Source: Fidelibacterota bacterium | GTDB lineage: Bacteria; Fidelibacterota; Marinisomatia; Marinisomatales; UBA1611 | DNA length: 37,603 nt | Direction of reading: 5' to 3' | Assembly (NCBI GenBank): GCA_018692355.1 | Contig: JABHKE010000202.1 | Coordinates: 1 to 37,603 of the forward strand | Shown: piece by piece, positions 1 through 7,002 of the stretch | How positions within the stretch are numbered: position 1 is the first letter of the stretch | How the letters are laid out: every line of letters begins with the position of its first letter | Position numbers and translations under genes: made by a program | Notes under the pieces: generated by a model | Seen by the model: only the letters and a program-made list of their open reading frames with translations | Databases searched by the model: none | What the model was told of the DNA's origin: nothing

Positions 1-38
1 CTTGCCTATTTTGAACTCACGATTTTATTCTTATAGAT

Positions 39-809
39 ATGATTTTCACAAATCTTATAAAAACTAATCTCCGGACAAAACAGTTTGGAAGAGATATCGA
101 ATATTACCAACGATTGGGATCTACCAATGACGAAGCATGGGAACTCATTCAAAATGGAGAAGCAAGTCACGGGATGATTGTTATCACAGATTATCAAACT
201 CAGGGGAAAGGTCGAGGTGGAAATTCCTGGTTTATGAGTCCCAGTAAAGGATTGGCTTTATCTCTTATTCTTTTAGAGTCCATTCCCGTAGAAAAAGCAG
301 GATTAATACCTTTAGTTGCAGGTGTAGCAATGGCAAAAACATTAAAAAATCGAGGTGGGTCGCCTACATTAAAATGGCCGAATGACATATTATTTCACGG
401 GAAAAAAACTGGTGGAATATTGTGTGAAAGCAAGATATCCGGACAATCAGTTCAGTCAATGGTTGTTGGAGTAGGGATAAATGTGAATGAAACTGTAATT
501 GATTTTCCCGATGAATTAAAAGAAACTGCAACATCTCTTTCAATTGAGAGCGGTCATACGCATCAGAGAGAATTGGTGGCAGCAATATTTACCACTTTTT
601 TCGAACAATATTGGGAAATGTTGCAGGAATCTCCTGAAGAAATCATTAATGATTGGACATCACTTTGCGGGCATTTGGGAAAATCGGTTTCATTTAATTT
701 CAAAGGGGAAAACTTATCTGGAATATTTGAAAAAATAGATCAAAATGGTCATGCTTGTATTATTATTGATGGGCAAGACCAAATGTTTCCTGCAATCATT
801 TTAAATTGA
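39..809 (+). CDS. birA: Biotin--[acetyl-CoA-carboxylase] ligase
   Basis: Cytosolic enzyme that makes biotinyl-AMP and transfers biotin to the carrier lysine of acetyl-CoA carboxylase and other biotin carboxylases. The 256-residue protein begins directly with the catalytic domain and has no N-terminal helix-turn-helix, so it is a class I enzyme without the repressor function of E. coli BirA. Visible motifs are GKGRGGNSW (biotinyl-5'-AMP loop, about residues 56-64), KWPNDI and GILCE in the core, and a small C-terminal SH3-like domain. It is convergent with the cation transporter, with 22 bases between the stops. No clear promoter lies in the 38 upstream bases, so it may be co-transcribed with a gene outside the window. 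Confidence 0.95.
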   Translation: MIFTNLIKTNLRTKQFGRDIEYYQRLGSTNDEAWELIQNGEASHGMIVITDYQTQGKGRGGNSWFMSPSKGLALSLILLESIPVEKAGLIPLVAGVAMAKTLKNRGGSPTLKWPNDILFHGKKTGGILCESKISGQSVQSMVVGVGINVNETVIDFPDELKETATSLSIESGHTHQRELVAAIFTTFFEQYWEMLQESPEEIINDWTSLCGHLGKSVSFNFKGENLSGIFEKIDQNGHACIIIDGQDQMFPAIILN

Positions 810-831
810 ACCCTGATTCATTATAAAATGA

Positions 832-2010
832 TTAATATTTATGTATAGGAGATACCTTAATGTCTATTTCAAATCCAGGAAATATTTCAAATAAATCATC
901 TTCCAATGATTGACAGCATTCTACAATTTGATTTTGAAACATTCCCACTTTAACATTTATTCCAAATAGAATCACTTTGTGATTCTCTGTTTGGACGACA
1001 CGAATATCATGGATATCTGTGATCCGTTCATCTCCACTCCAGTTTTGATCAAGATATGATTGGATCTCCTGCACCAATGGATTCCCTGGTTGTACAGGAT
1101 CCATATGAATGGTGGGTTCAACACCTAATGCACCATGCAACTTGTACTCTACTTCCTCTGAAATATCATGAGCTTCAGCTGTGGATTTATCTGCATCAAT
1201 TTCCACATGAACGCTAATAAACTTGTCATGCCCATAACTGTGAATTGTAATATCATGTGCCCCTAAAACGCCATCTACATTCATGACGATCTGGCGTATG
1301 ACTTCTACTTCTTCAGATGTCGGAGGTTTACCAATGAGGTCATCCACTGCATCTTTCGCTATTTCAAACCCGGTATATATCAAAAACAATGCCACGCCTA
1401 ATCCTGCCCAACCGTCCGAAGATGGGTATCCATATTTCCCGGCAATTAATGCACCTACAACTAACAAACTTGAAAGTGCATCTGTGCGATGATGCCACGC
1501 GTCTGCATGTAGTGTGCCTGATGCAATCTTTATTGAGAGAAATTCCGCATATCTTGCTGTGATTTCTTTCAAAATAATGGTCACCATAAGGGTAAGTATC
1601 ATCCACCATTCAGCTACCACTTGTTCAGGATTTTTAATTCTATCAATGGATGCTTCAATGAATTCGATACCAGCGACACATAACAGAATCGCAATAATCA
1701 ATGTTGCTATGTATTCTGCACGGCCATGACCATAAGGATGCTCAACGTCAGCAGGCTTCTCCGCTTGTTTGAACCCCAAAATCACAACAATCGATGAAAC
1801 AACATCAGATAATGTATGGACAGCATCGGCGATTACACTAACGGCCCCTACCATAACACCAATTACTAATTTAAGAATAAATAAAATGCTGTTTACTAAA
1901 ACGGAAATCCATCCTTGAAAAACTCCAATTTTAGTACGATACATCTTTGCCGATTCTTTTGTGTTGGGGATGAAATAATTGGTGATGGTTTCAAACATAG
2001 AATTAGTCAT
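832..2010 (-). CDS. Cation diffusion facilitator family transporter with duplicated C-terminal domain
   Basis: Inner-membrane divalent metal/proton antiporter of the CDF family (Zn, Fe, Mn or Co efflux; the metal cannot be told from sequence). Metal-site residues are H65/D69 in TM2 (AVHTLSD) and H173/D177 in TM5 (HHRTD), the HxxxD + HxxxD arrangement. Six membrane segments fill about residues 30-225. The usual cytoplasmic dimerisation domain (about 235-310) is followed by a second similar unit (about 320-392, TDIHDIRVVQ... matching AHDITIHSYG...), making it about 90 residues longer than FieF (300 aa). The start codon overlaps the 3' end of the recombinase gene by 8 bases; an alternative start at Met5 would remove the overlap. 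The overlap suggests co-transcription with the recombinase. Confidence 0.92.
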   Translation of the reverse strand: MTNSMFETITNYFIPNTKESAKMYRTKIGVFQGWISVLVNSILFILKLVIGVMVGAVSVIADAVHTLSDVVSSIVVILGFKQAEKPADVEHPYGHGRAEYIATLIIAILLCVAGIEFIEASIDRIKNPEQVVAEWWMILTLMVTIILKEITARYAEFLSIKIASGTLHADAWHHRTDALSSLLVVGALIAGKYGYPSSDGWAGLGVALFLIYTGFEIAKDAVDDLIGKPPTSEEVEVIRQIVMNVDGVLGAHDITIHSYGHDKFISVHVEIDADKSTAEAHDISEEVEYKLHGALGVEPTIHMDPVQPGNPLVQEIQSYLDQNWSGDERITDIHDIRVVQTENHKVILFGINVKVGMFQNQIVECCQSLEDDLFEIFPGFEIDIKVSPIHKY

Positions 2011-2905
2011 TAATTTTAAATCTGTCTAAAGGACTTTTTATTCTTTCAAATGAAATTTTAGAAATATGAGTATAAATCTGAGTTGTTTCCAATCGTTTAT
2101 GCCCTAATAATTCTTGAATGAACCGAATATCTGTTCCATTTTCTAATAAATGGGTGGCAAAGCTATGACGTAATGTATGGACTGTTGCGTGTTTTTTGAT
2201 GCCAGTATTTTTGACAGCTTTTTTCATGATGGATTGAACTGAACTGGCACTATACCTTCCTCCCTTTTGTCCTTCAAATAAATAGTGTTTTGGGTAATAT
2301 ATTTTCAAATATTTTTTTAATACTCCTTTTAACGAAGTGGAGAATACAGAATAACGATCTTTTTTCCTTTTCCCCATTTTTACAATAATCAGGTTTCGAT
2401 CAAAATCAATATCCCAAACCTGAAGTGAGAGAAGTTCATTTAATCGTATTCCGGATGAATATATTGTCATTAAAATAGCTTTATGTTTTAAATTGGTTAC
2501 AGAATTTAAAATTTGAGCAACTTCTGATTCTGAAAGAACAACTGGTATTTTTTCTTCTTTTCGAAATCGAATATTTAAAGCCGGTGGAATTTCTCTTTTT
2601 AATATATCAGAGAAAATAAATTTTAAAGCTGCAACCGTTTGCTTCATGGATGAAATAGATCGCTTTTTATTTCTTTTTAAATCATATAAATAATTTTCCA
2701 CAATTCTATCTGTCACTTTTGTAATTTTTTCACTGATAAGCCATTTTGAAAAATGATTTATAGCCGACAAATATGAACCAACGGTACGATCGCTATAATT
2801 ACGAATGATAAGTTTTTGTTTGGCGGTATTTAATAAGTCGGCTTTTAACATAACAATGCGGTTAAAACACAATATTATATTAAAGAGTAAACCCGCTAAA
2901 CGCAA
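2003..2905 (-). CDS. Tyrosine recombinase (XerC/D-like, integron-associated type)
   Basis: Site-specific recombinase of the phage-integrase/Xer family. N-terminal SAM-like DNA-binding domain (about 25-105), then a catalytic domain with R154 (SGIRLNE), a lysine near 179, H243xxR246 (HTLRHSFATHLLENG), H269 (LLGHK) and nucleophile Y278 (QIYTH). It ends in SPLD, as do IntI integrases, but lacks the extra helical insert that defines true IntI between the lysine and HxxR. The longest reading starts at a TTG (2905) inside a 25-bp palindrome; an ATG at 2851 giving 282 residues (MLKADLLNTAK) is more natural. It lies immediately beside attC-like sites and cassette genes transcribed the other way, the arrangement expected of an integron recombinase. 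Its 3' end overlaps the transporter gene. Confidence 0.9.
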   Translation of the reverse strand: MRLAGLLFNIILCFNRIVMLKADLLNTAKQKLIIRNYSDRTVGSYLSAINHFSKWLISEKITKVTDRIVENYLYDLKRNKKRSISSMKQTVAALKFIFSDILKREIPPALNIRFRKEEKIPVVLSESEVAQILNSVTNLKHKAILMTIYSSGIRLNELLSLQVWDIDFDRNLIIVKMGKRKKDRYSVFSTSLKGVLKKYLKIYYPKHYLFEGQKGGRYSASSVQSIMKKAVKNTGIKKHATVHTLRHSFATHLLENGTDIRFIQELLGHKRLETTQIYTHISKISFERIKSPLDRFKIND

Positions 2906-2934
2906 TAATTGTGTTTAGCAAGACGTTGTGCAAC
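2895..2934. other. attI-like palindromic site beside the recombinase
   Basis: Bases 2895-2919 form a near-perfect palindrome (GCTAAACGCAAT / A / TTGTGTTTAGC-type arms, one mismatch). It is followed at 2925-2931 by GTTGTGC, which resembles an integron R' core (GTTRRRY-like) and is mirrored by GCACAAC at 3474-3480 after the first cassette gene. The same arms plus the CAAGAC flank recur in the longer palindrome at 3747-3791. Its location between the divergent recombinase and first cassette is that of an attI, which is an inference from layout and sequence only. Confidence 0.5.
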
Positions 2935-2961
2935 ATATCCGAGCAATACCCTGAAAATAAA

Positions 2962-3462
2962 ATGAAAGTACTCAATGTCCATAAGCGAATAATAAATCAG
3001 CCGAAAAATGAAGTGTCGGAAATATTAAAAACACTGGCAACTGAAAATGATAAAATTTGGCCAAAAGAAAAATGGCCACAAATGAAATTTAAAGATGGAA
3101 TCAAAATTGGAGCAAAAGGCGGACACGGACCAATAAGATATTTAGTAGAAGAATATAATCCGAATGAAATAATTCAATTCAGATTCTTAAAACCCAATGG
3201 GTTTAATGGAATTCATAAGTTCGAGATAAATGAACTCTCGAAAGAAAAAACCGAAATAAAACATACGCTTGATATGAATACTGTTGGGAAAGGAACATTA
3301 ATATGGATTTTCGGGATTCGTTCTTTACACAATGCTTTAATCGAAGATGGATTAGATAAACTTGAAAATGACTTCCTTGAAAATAAAAAATTGTCCAAAT
3401 GGAACTTTTGGTTGAGATTTTTAAGGAAACAAATGGCGAAAAGGAAAAATAAACCGAATTAA
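2962..3462 (+). CDS. SRPBCC family protein (first cassette gene)
   Basis: A 166-residue cytosolic protein of the START/Bet v1-like SRPBCC superfamily, hydrophobic-cavity proteins of varied function. Support is the overall pattern: an opening beta strand (VHKRIINQPKNEV), a central GGHGPIRYLVEEYNPNEIIQF strand pair, FNGIHKFEINEL, and a long C-terminal helix ending in a lysine-rich tail. No catalytic residue can be assigned. The ATG at 2962 is chosen; an upstream GTG at 2911 falls inside the palindrome. It sits between an attI-like site and an attC-like site, so it reads as a mobile gene cassette, with AAAT-rich codon use typical of such cassettes. Confidence 0.7.
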   Translation: MKVLNVHKRIINQPKNEVSEILKTLATENDKIWPKEKWPQMKFKDGIKIGAKGGHGPIRYLVEEYNPNEIIQFRFLKPNGFNGIHKFEINELSKEKTEIKHTLDMNTVGKGTLIWIFGIRSLHNALIEDGLDKLENDFLENKKLSKWNFWLRFLRKQMAKRKNKPN

Positions 3463-3473
3463 TAAAATACGTT

Positions 3474-3604
3474 GCACAACAATGGCTATAAGTAATTGCT
3501 TGTTCTCGCCTACTTCTGAAAATCCGCGAGGATTTTCAGTTGGGTGTGTACTTGCAAAAGTTCGTGCTAAACCACGCAACTACTCATAGCCGATACCGTT
3601 GTGA
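3474..3604. repeat. attC-like recombination site after cassette 1
   Basis: About 131 bases with attC architecture. The outer core GCACAAC (3474-3480) pairs with GTTGTGA (3598-3604). Inner arms GGCTATAAGTA (3484-3494) and TACTCATAGCC (3581-3591) pair 10 of 11. The middle holds a perfect 10-bp hairpin (CTGAAAATCC at 3516-3525, GGATTTTCAG at 3530-3539). Integron attC sites fold as single strands in this way; the R' core GTTGTGA departs from the classical GTTRRRY consensus. Confidence reflects structure seen directly and function inferred. Confidence 0.65.
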
Positions 3605-3629
3605 GTTATTAATAAAAAAAAGTGATCAG

Positions 3630-3725
3630 ATGAAAAATAATCTAAGTAAAGACTGGGTAAAGTACGAAGCCTACAGCAGCTCCGCATCTTCCAAAACTCG
3701 TCATCGAGTTGCACTTAAGAGTTGA
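3630..3725 (+). pseudogene. Short cassette gene remnant (31 codons)
   Basis: After the first attC-like site an ATG opens a 31-codon frame (MKNNLSKDWVKYEAYSS...) that stops just before the large palindrome at 3747. The first ten codons look like a genuine gene start; the rest is serine/arginine-rich and resembles nothing I recognise. The most likely reading is the 5' stump of a second cassette gene cut off by the palindrome/hairpin element, but it could also be non-coding. Confidence 0.3.
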
Positions 3726-3746
3726 ATTCAAGCAGTATAATATTAA

Positions 3747-3791
3747 TGAATGTCTTGCTAAACACAATAATTGTGTTTAGCAAGACATTCA
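3747..3791. repeat. 45-bp near-perfect palindrome
   Basis: Two 22-base arms (left arm begins TGAATGTCTTGC, right arm ends GCAAGACATTCA) are exact reverse complements around a single central A. The core, GCTAAACACAAT and its complement, also occurs at the recombinase-proximal site 2895-2919. It would form a cruciform in DNA or a 22-bp hairpin in RNA. There is no T-tract after it on either strand, so it is not a normal terminator. Its shared core with the recombinase site suggests a recombination site or a dimerised copy of that site. Confidence 0.85.
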
Positions 3792-3829
3792 GCCGCAATC
3801 CGCTTCGCTTCTTGCGAATGAATGTGGTG

Positions 3830-3891
3830 CGCCGGGCGCTGCCCTTCTTGTCCGCAAAGCGGACGGCGAAGAACAGCGCTGTAAAATCAAT
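3830..3891. repeat. 62-bp structured repeat, copy 1
   Basis: Direct repeat of 5286-5347 with two mismatches. It folds into nested stems GCGCTG/CAGCGC, then CTTC/GAAG, then GTCCGC-AAA-GCGGAC. It is much more GC-rich than its surroundings. The 12-mer AATGTGGTGCGC at 3821-3832 overlaps its left edge; the exact inverse GCGCACCACATT is at 5386-5397, after copy 2. Copy 1 therefore keeps a left end and copy 2 a right end of what looks like one small mobile element. Confidence 0.75.
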
Positions 3892-3892
3892 C

Positions 3893-4222
3893 CCCATTTA
3901 TGAAAAATTAGGGCTAAAATTGATTGTGAAATCTCTTCCTTATTACGCACGATTTGAATGCCTTAATGGAAACTCAACTTTTTCAATTCATCAAACGGAG
4001 ATATTGCCAAAAGGAGATGGAATATATGTTTACTTTGAATGTGAAAATCTAGGCGAACAAGTTGAAAATTTAAAAGAAAACGGAATTAAGTTTGAACAAG
4101 AACCAACTGACCAAAATTGGTTGTGGAAAGAAACACAATGAAAAGATGTTGACGGAAATCAACTGATATTATTTTATGGTGGAGAAAACAGATTAAATCC
4201 ACCTTGGAGAATAAATAGTTGA
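3893..4222 (+). pseudogene. VOC (glyoxalase/bleomycin-resistance) protein remnant
   Basis: Reading from 3893 gives a recognisable VOC-superfamily domain (YEKLGLKLIV, ARFECLNGNSTFSIHQ, GIYVYFECENL, then DVDGNQLILFYGGENR, NPPWRIN). Two lesions are visible. The first beta strand and the start codon are missing and replaced by the 62-bp repeat. An in-frame TGA at 4139-4141 interrupts the C-terminal third, where relatives usually have an arginine codon, so CGA to TGA is the simple explanation. Downstream codons remain in frame to the natural stop at 4220-4222, so the decay is recent. Confidence 0.8.
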
Positions 4223-4244
4223 GCAGTATGTATAATAATAAACT

Positions 4245-4440
4245 ACACACAACACTGTATATAGCAAATAGGGCGTTCTGAGGTTTACGAAAGGTCAGCG
4301 CTATTTACAAACACCGCCACATCGTTGATTTGGCTTTTTAGAATGAATAAATTAAAAACCAAATATAAACTCTTGGCTTCGTGCAGATTTGAAACTTTCA
4401 GCTTTCAAACCCCGCACTACGCATAGCCGGGTCGTTAGCG
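4245..4440. repeat. Hybrid attC-like region before the methyltransferase cassette
   Basis: The left part starts with an attC-like half (CACAACACTGTATATAGC from about 4246). The right part ends with another (CACTACGCATAGCC, then CGTTAGCG at 4433-4440). The two halves do not pair with each other, whereas each resembles half of a different attC type. A short hairpin (TTTGAAA / TTTCAAA) lies at about 4388-4409. The likely origin is recombination or deletion joining two unlike sites. CGTTAGCG is mirrored by CGCTAAC at 5240, as expected for the two ends of one cassette. Confidence 0.5.
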
Positions 4441-4451
4441 AAAATAAAACT

Positions 4452-5255
4452 ATGATGAAACAATCAATTGTTAATATTGGAAAAAGAGTAATTCCCCAGA
4501 ATATCAGGGTTTTCTTCAGAAAACTCAATTGGAAATGCCATTATCTATTACAATCAGCCATGATTAATTCCTCGGAGAAAAAAGTGTATTGTCCAATAGC
4601 GAAAAAAGAGTTCAAAAAATTTGTGAACATTGGAAATGATTTAATAACTCCATCAAATGGTGCAAGAGGAAGACAAAGGTTAGTATGGCATTATTTGGAG
4701 AATAAAATAAAAATTCTAGAAAATGAAATAAGAATACTCCATACGGCTCCTGAACTTTCATACTTTGAGGTACTTAGTAAACTAAAAAATATAGATTACG
4801 TGCCTGGTGACAAAATGGCCGCAGGATACTCAAATCAAAAAGGAATTCTAAATATTGATTTAACTAATCTAGAATTTGATGATTGTAGTTTTGATTATTT
4901 TCTCTCTAACCATGTGCTAGAGCATATACCTAATGATAGAAAAGCAATGTCCGAAATTTTCCGAGTATTGAAAGAAGGAGGAGTTGCGGTGATTACTGTT
5001 CCAATAAATGAGAAGCTGGATAAAACTTATGAAGATCCAACAATTGTTACACCTAGAGATAGAAAAAAGCATTTTGGACAATGGGATCACGTAAGATGGT
5101 ATGGTTTAGATATTAAAAATAAATTAGAAAAAATAGGTTTTAGAGTAAAAATGCTTAAATATGGGGAGCAGTTTTCAAAAAAAGATTTTCAAAGATACGG
5201 TTTCAAGAATGATTTTATTGTGGAAGCACAGAAACCTTTCGCTAACAAGGTATAA
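4452..5255 (+). CDS. Class I SAM-dependent methyltransferase (cassette gene)
   Basis: A 267-residue protein with the Methyltransf_11 pattern: NIDLTNLEFDD (acidic residue after beta2/beta3), FDYFLSNHVLEHIPND and AMSEIFRVLKEGGVAVITVP (beta4, helix and beta5). The canonical glycine loop is weak. The N-terminal ~90 residues contain two lone cysteines but no zinc ribbon. The substrate is unknown; similar proteins occur in surface-glycan clusters and in gene cassettes. ATG ATG at 4452/4455 follows the cassette boundary CGTTAGCG by about 12 bases. The stop TAA at 5253-5255 lies inside the left arm of the following attC-like site, so the last residues are encoded by the site itself, a classic cassette feature. 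Confidence 0.82.
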   Translation: MMKQSIVNIGKRVIPQNIRVFFRKLNWKCHYLLQSAMINSSEKKVYCPIAKKEFKKFVNIGNDLITPSNGARGRQRLVWHYLENKIKILENEIRILHTAPELSYFEVLSKLKNIDYVPGDKMAAGYSNQKGILNIDLTNLEFDDCSFDYFLSNHVLEHIPNDRKAMSEIFRVLKEGGVAVITVPINEKLDKTYEDPTIVTPRDRKKHFGQWDHVRWYGLDIKNKLEKIGFRVKMLKYGEQFSKKDFQRYGFKNDFIVEAQKPFANKV

Positions 5256-5286
5256 GTGGCATTAAAACGACCGCTTATACTAGACC
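5240..5286. repeat. Truncated attC-like site after the methyltransferase
   Basis: CGCTAAC (5240-5246) is followed by the arm GTATAAGTGG (5250-5259), an 11-base loop, and CCGCTTATAC (5271-5280), pairing 9 of 10 with a possible G-T wobble. The expected partner core CGTTAGCG after the right arm is missing: the sequence runs ACCG and then into the 62-bp repeat at 5286. The site seems to have lost its R' end to that repeat. Confidence 0.6.
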
Positions 5287-5397
5287 GCTGGGCGCTGCTC
5301 TTCTTGTCCGCAAAGCGGACGGCGAAGAACAGCGCTGTAAAATCAATAGAATTATTGAGAATACTTAAATTCTACTGCCTTTACAGCGCACCACATT
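5286..5397. repeat. 62-bp structured repeat copy 2 with right-hand terminal inverted repeat
   Basis: Bases 5286-5347 repeat 3830-3891 (two mismatches). They continue into a second hairpin whose arms GCGCTGTAAA (5332-5341) and TTTACAGCGC (5380-5389) are exact complements. It ends with GCGCACCACATT (5386-5397), the exact inverse of the 12-mer at 3821-3832. Joining 3821-3891 to 5348-5397 at the shared repeat would rebuild an element of about 120 bases with 12-bp terminal inverted repeats and no coding capacity. Confidence 0.7.
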
Positions 5398-5424
5398 AGA
5401 ACAAAATGGAGAAATAGTTCTATC

Positions 5425-6375
5425 TTAAATCATCCCATTAATTTTATGCAGTTTATTCACCCCGCCCCGAGCTAAAGCATATTCAAATGACCATTTAAGA
5501 CAGGCGGAACCAATCTGTCCATCCTTCCGTATTGCGATATACCCAATTTGAAAATCCGGCGTTCCATTATGAGCTTTAATAATACGATTTAGCGCTTCTT
5601 CGCAAGCCACTGTGGGGTCATATCCTTGTCTCATCAGTTCCACCACAAGAAAACTGCCTGTGGTTTTAATCACTTCTTCTCCTAGCCCTGTGGCAGCGGC
5701 ACAGCCGATCTCATTATCCACAAAAAGTCCTGCACCAATAATGGGGCTATCTCCCACCCTACCATGTAATTTATAAGCCCAACCGCTGGTTGTGCATGCA
5801 CCGGCAAAATCACCATTCTTATCCTGCACTAAAACAGAGATTGTGTCGTGGGTCTCATGAGGTGTCATTTCCCGGCGGTTCTTTTCCCATTCTTCCCAAG
5901 CCTGCCGAGATTCAACCGTGAGAAGATCCATTTCTTCGAATCCCAGAGATACTGCGAACTGCCGCGCCCCTTCCCCAACCAACATTACATGCTTGGTATC
6001 TTCCATCACTTTTCGAGCCACAGAAACAGGATGTTTGATATTTTGTAAAAATGCCACGGAACCGGCATTCCCACTGGAATCCATAACACATGCATCCAAA
6101 GTAACATTACCCTGCTCATCAGGCAGCCCGCCAAAACCTACAGACGTAATGGTTGGGTCAGCTTCGGTAACACGTGCACCCGCTTCTGCTGCATCCATGG
6201 CATTCCCACCATTCACTAAAGTTTCCCACGCAGCATCATTCGCTGGCAAGCCATGGTTATATGTGGAAAGAATGATTGGATTATTTTTATTTGCAATAAT
6301 ATTTGAATCTCCAAAAATGGCAGAAGGTGCTGTAATCCCAATTGCGCCCGTCTTTAAAAAATCTCTGCGTTTCAT
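5425..6375 (-). CDS. Isoaspartyl peptidase / N4-(beta-N-acetylglucosaminyl)-asparaginase family protein
   Basis: Ntn-hydrolase of the asparaginase-2/glycosylasparaginase family, made as a precursor and activated by self-cleavage before a threonine. The nucleophile is T178 in HETHDTISVL; the sequence GRVGDSPIIGAG and the C-terminal TGLGE motif are the family's substrate and oxyanion regions. Residues 1-25 (MKRRDFLKTGAIGITAPSAIFG) form an RR-containing, Tat-like signal, so the enzyme is probably periplasmic. ATG at 6375 is chosen over the TTG at 6378; AGGGAT lies about 12 bases upstream. Aspartylglucosaminidase (EC 3.5.1.26) is the best match. The substrate is probably glycan-asparagine or isoaspartyl peptide debris. 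Confidence 0.88.
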   Translation of the reverse strand: MKRRDFLKTGAIGITAPSAIFGDSNIIANKNNPIILSTYNHGLPANDAAWETLVNGGNAMDAAEAGARVTEADPTITSVGFGGLPDEQGNVTLDACVMDSSGNAGSVAFLQNIKHPVSVARKVMEDTKHVMLVGEGARQFAVSLGFEEMDLLTVESRQAWEEWEKNRREMTPHETHDTISVLVQDKNGDFAGACTTSGWAYKLHGRVGDSPIIGAGLFVDNEIGCAAATGLGEEVIKTTGSFLVVELMRQGYDPTVACEEALNRIIKAHNGTPDFQIGYIAIRKDGQIGSACLKWSFEYALARGGVNKLHKINGMI

Positions 6376-6532
6376 CAAATTATAATCCCTATTTGTTCAA
6401 GGATGAAATTTATAAAGAAAAAATCGAAGAAACACAGTTTGGCAATGTCTTTACGAAAAAATTAATTGCGAATCGTAGACAAGCACATTTCATCACAAAT
6501 CTAATCACTTCTAACATTTAGCATATTGTGAT

Positions 6533-6554
6533 TCCCTATATTCCTATGTAGGGA
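6533..6554. promoter_or_regulatory. Inverted repeat upstream of small membrane protein
   Basis: TCCCTA (6533) and TAGGGA (ending 6554) flank a loop containing TATTCCTAT, 23 bases before the ATG at 6578. There is no T-tract, so an operator or 5'-leader hairpin is more likely than a terminator. Weak evidence only. Confidence 0.3.
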
Positions 6555-6577
6555 TAACCAAACTAGAAGAGATTATC

Positions 6578-6949
6578 ATGGAAACAAGTTTAGCATTAAC
6601 TATCATCGGTATTGTACTGACATTAGTGGGAATTATTTTTAATACAATTCCAAAAGTTGTAAATCAAAAAATTATGGGAGACCTGGCCCCGGAAGCAGAA
6701 AATCCGACGGCTGCGTTACGCGTTGCAATTGGAGGTATTTCGATTGCAGTTGGAATAATTGCTCTTTATTGTAAAGATTTTCCGGTTGACCAAGCCAGCG
6801 CACTTTTAGTTGCCATGGGAACCGGATTCATTGTCATTATGGCGGCAATTATTTCAATGAAGTTCAGAGGATTCAGTGATGAAGTAGCTGTTCCACCGGT
6901 TGTCATGTTTATTATATTGACAATCATTGCGTTTTATGCTTCATCATAA
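6578..6949 (+). CDS. Small four-helix membrane protein of unknown function
   Basis: A 123-residue hydrophobic protein with four predicted membrane segments (about residues 5-25, 45-64, 75-93 and 102-121) joined by short loops. The loop VNQKIMGDLAPEAENPTAAL after the first helix is the only sizeable polar stretch. ATG at 6578 is preceded by AGAAGAG, a plausible ribosome binding site. It resembles small DUF4345-like membrane proteins in topology but I do not recognise a specific family. It stands alone, convergent with the phosphoesterase gene, with a shared terminator. Confidence 0.75.
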   Translation: METSLALTIIGIVLTLVGIIFNTIPKVVNQKIMGDLAPEAENPTAALRVAIGGISIAVGIIALYCKDFPVDQASALLVAMGTGFIVIMAAIISMKFRGFSDEVAVPPVVMFIILTIIAFYASS

Positions 6950-7002
6950 TGAAAAACTAAATGAATAAAAGAGTATCTCTTCTCATTTAATTATAAACAT
7001 AT

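Noticed and set aside
2911-2961. N-terminal extension of the SRPBCC cassette protein from a GTG
   Set aside because: The GTG is inside the attI-like palindrome; ATG at 2962 gives the expected domain start.
3722-4141. A 139-codon plus-strand reading frame through the 45-bp palindrome into the VOC remnant
   Set aside because: Its first ~55 codons are palindrome and hairpin repeat sequence, also open on the other strand because of the palindrome; only the VOC part is gene-like.
2895-5400. CRISPR array
   Set aside because: Repeats are few, irregularly spaced, unlike in length and not separated by spacers of constant size; no cas genes.
5918-6385. 155-codon plus-strand frame antisense to the asparaginase-type gene
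   Set aside because: Shadow of a well-supported gene; no recognisable domain.
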